This document shows, one piece after another, positions 62,641 to 64,000 of a stretch of DNA of 64,000 nucleotides. Below the pieces are notes generated by a model. That model worked only from the letters and a program-made list of their open reading frames with translations. It had not been told where the DNA came from and ran no database searches. A program made the position numbers and the translations under genes. Source of the DNA: Coturnix japonica (taxonomy: Eukaryota > Chordata > Aves > Galliformes > Phasianidae); contig NC_029541.1 of the NCBI RefSeq assembly GCF_001577835.2, positions 2,041,141 through 2,105,140 of the forward strand, given 5' to 3'. The first letter of the stretch is position 1; each line of letters opens with the position of its first letter.

Positions 62641-64000
62641 GTGCCCCAAACAGCAGCAGGGACAGAGCTGAGCCCTGCTGAAGCTGTGGGACCAAGGGGG
62701 GCTGGGGAACAGCACAGACAGCCATGTCCCCCCCCCCTATATAAGGCCCCCCCAGCCCTGCAGAATCAATGCTTCCAATGGTCCTCTATGAGGATGGGTG
62801 TTGTCTCCCTGCCCAACCCCATCCTGCACCCAAGGGATGCTCAAACCATAACATCTAAATCAGCAGTGGGTTTAAAGGAAGGGAATCCCTGTACAACACA
62901 GGGGTTGACCTCCTGTGTGCTCAAAGAGAAGCAGGGATCGCAGTGCTTATGGAGAGGTCAGGATGAGCCTCTGGAACACAGCGGGGTGAGCAGAGCAGCA
63001 GCCAGACTCACACCCACCACCACCACCTGCACCAGGTGAGCACTTTGCATCAGCTCATTTGAAGCCACAATTAACCCTCAGCTGCCTGATCACAGCTCAG
63101 CACTCACCACCCAGAGCCCCCCAAAGGCTTTCAGATGCCCAGCCTGGAGTATAGGTACAACACAGCCTTGGGATGCTGAGCACCAGCATGGCTGTGTATG
63201 GGGCAATCATCCCATCCTCACCAGGCGCCGAGCACTATCCCCTGGGGGCACAGAACCCAAGAAGATGCTGAGCACCACAGCATTGCCCAAATGGTGCCCC
63301 GGGAATGGGGAGTGTGGGGTTGGGTGAGAACAGGCCAAGCTGGATGGGGAGCTCAGTGCTCCCAGTGCTGCCAGACTGGTCCTGGCTGTTCTTCCAGCTG
63401 CCAGCCTGGATGGGGATGGATCCGAGCACAGCACGTTTCTCCCATCTCACCCCCAGTGTGAGACCCCAAGACCCCAAGTGTGAGACACCCCAGCACCTTC
63501 ACCTATTCCAGATACAGCGTGGAGGTGACCCTTACCTGGGGTGTGAGGCTCCAGGCCCCGATGGTGCTGAGCTGTCGGAGCTGCTGCTGCTTACGTAAGG
63601 AGGAGAGCTCTGCTGTGAGTCCCCAGCAACTGCAGGCAGCAGGAGAGGAACAGCAGCCTCTGCTGCTCGATGGGAGATGGGTGTCAGAGCTATGTGGGGT
63701 GCAGGGGATGCTCTGCTCTGCCACTGCACCCAGCTCAGATCCCGTGCCCCTTAACATGGGGACACTGCAAGGATGGGGGCAGCTTGAGAACAAAGGGCTG
63801 CACAGTGAAAGCTCTGGCTGTTTAATTACCAGCACGGGGGGCTCAGGGCAGCACAGCTGCACCCGAGCTGTTCTGCTGCAGTGAGGGGAGCCCTTAGCAG
63901 AGGGGCTTTAAGAGGAGCCGGTGCTATGGGAGGTGGAAGAAAACCCTGAGCTGCCCTGCTATGCTGGGATGGAGCATAATGGGGTAATGGGGGCAGATGG
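62641..64000. other. non-coding to window end
   Basis: No gene recognised. The window ends upstream of PLEKHA6, or inside a longer 5' intron of it, before the next gene. Confidence 0.45.

Overview
This is vertebrate nuclear DNA, almost certainly from a bird and probably a galliform microchromosome. The genes have small exons with GT/AG splice sites. Introns are short, often 70-400 bp, the sequence is GC-rich and compact, and the only recognisable interspersed repeats are a few CR1 LINE scraps. Gene order is that of human 1q32.1: SOX13 on the + strand, then ETNK2, REN, GOLT1A and PLEKHA6 on the - strand. All exon models were assembled by eye from splice consensus, reading phase and remembered human proteins; no alignment was run.

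Layout. 1-3011: 5' intron of SOX13, including a 160-bp copy of one of its own splice-acceptor regions. 3012-8721: complete SOX13 coding region in 13 exons (612 aa), 3' UTR to about 9870. 11335-17644: complete ETNK2 coding region in 8 exons (409 aa), tail-to-tail with SOX13 at about 370 bp, with a GC-rich promoter near 17.3-17.9 kb. 19982-23616: complete REN in 9 exons (407 aa) with a TATA box about 65 bp before its start codon. 23.7-27.2 kb: no gene seen. This is where mammals carry KISS1; a 35-bp minisatellite lies in it. 27201-28409: GOLT1A in 5 exons (132 aa, the human length). 31136-45571: PLEKHA6, 24 exons from the short-form ATG (1165 aa), plus one upstream exon encoding the end of a WW domain that splices in frame to it. 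45.6-64 kb: non-coding sequence upstream of PLEKHA6, with two or three candidate 5' exons or promoters, a second minisatellite and several AT-rich blocks that look like conserved non-coding DNA.

The genes share position, not a pathway: a SoxD transcription factor, an ethanolamine kinase of phosphatidylethanolamine synthesis, the aspartyl protease of blood-pressure control, a Golgi/ER traffic membrane protein and a junctional PH/WW adaptor. The most useful observations are the duplicated SOX13 acceptor, the retained WW exon and run of symmetric cassette exons in PLEKHA6, the absence of KISS1 at its syntenic place, alternative splice sites in SOX13 and ETNK2, and the minisatellites. No retrovirus-like element, tRNA, rRNA or CRISPR array was seen.
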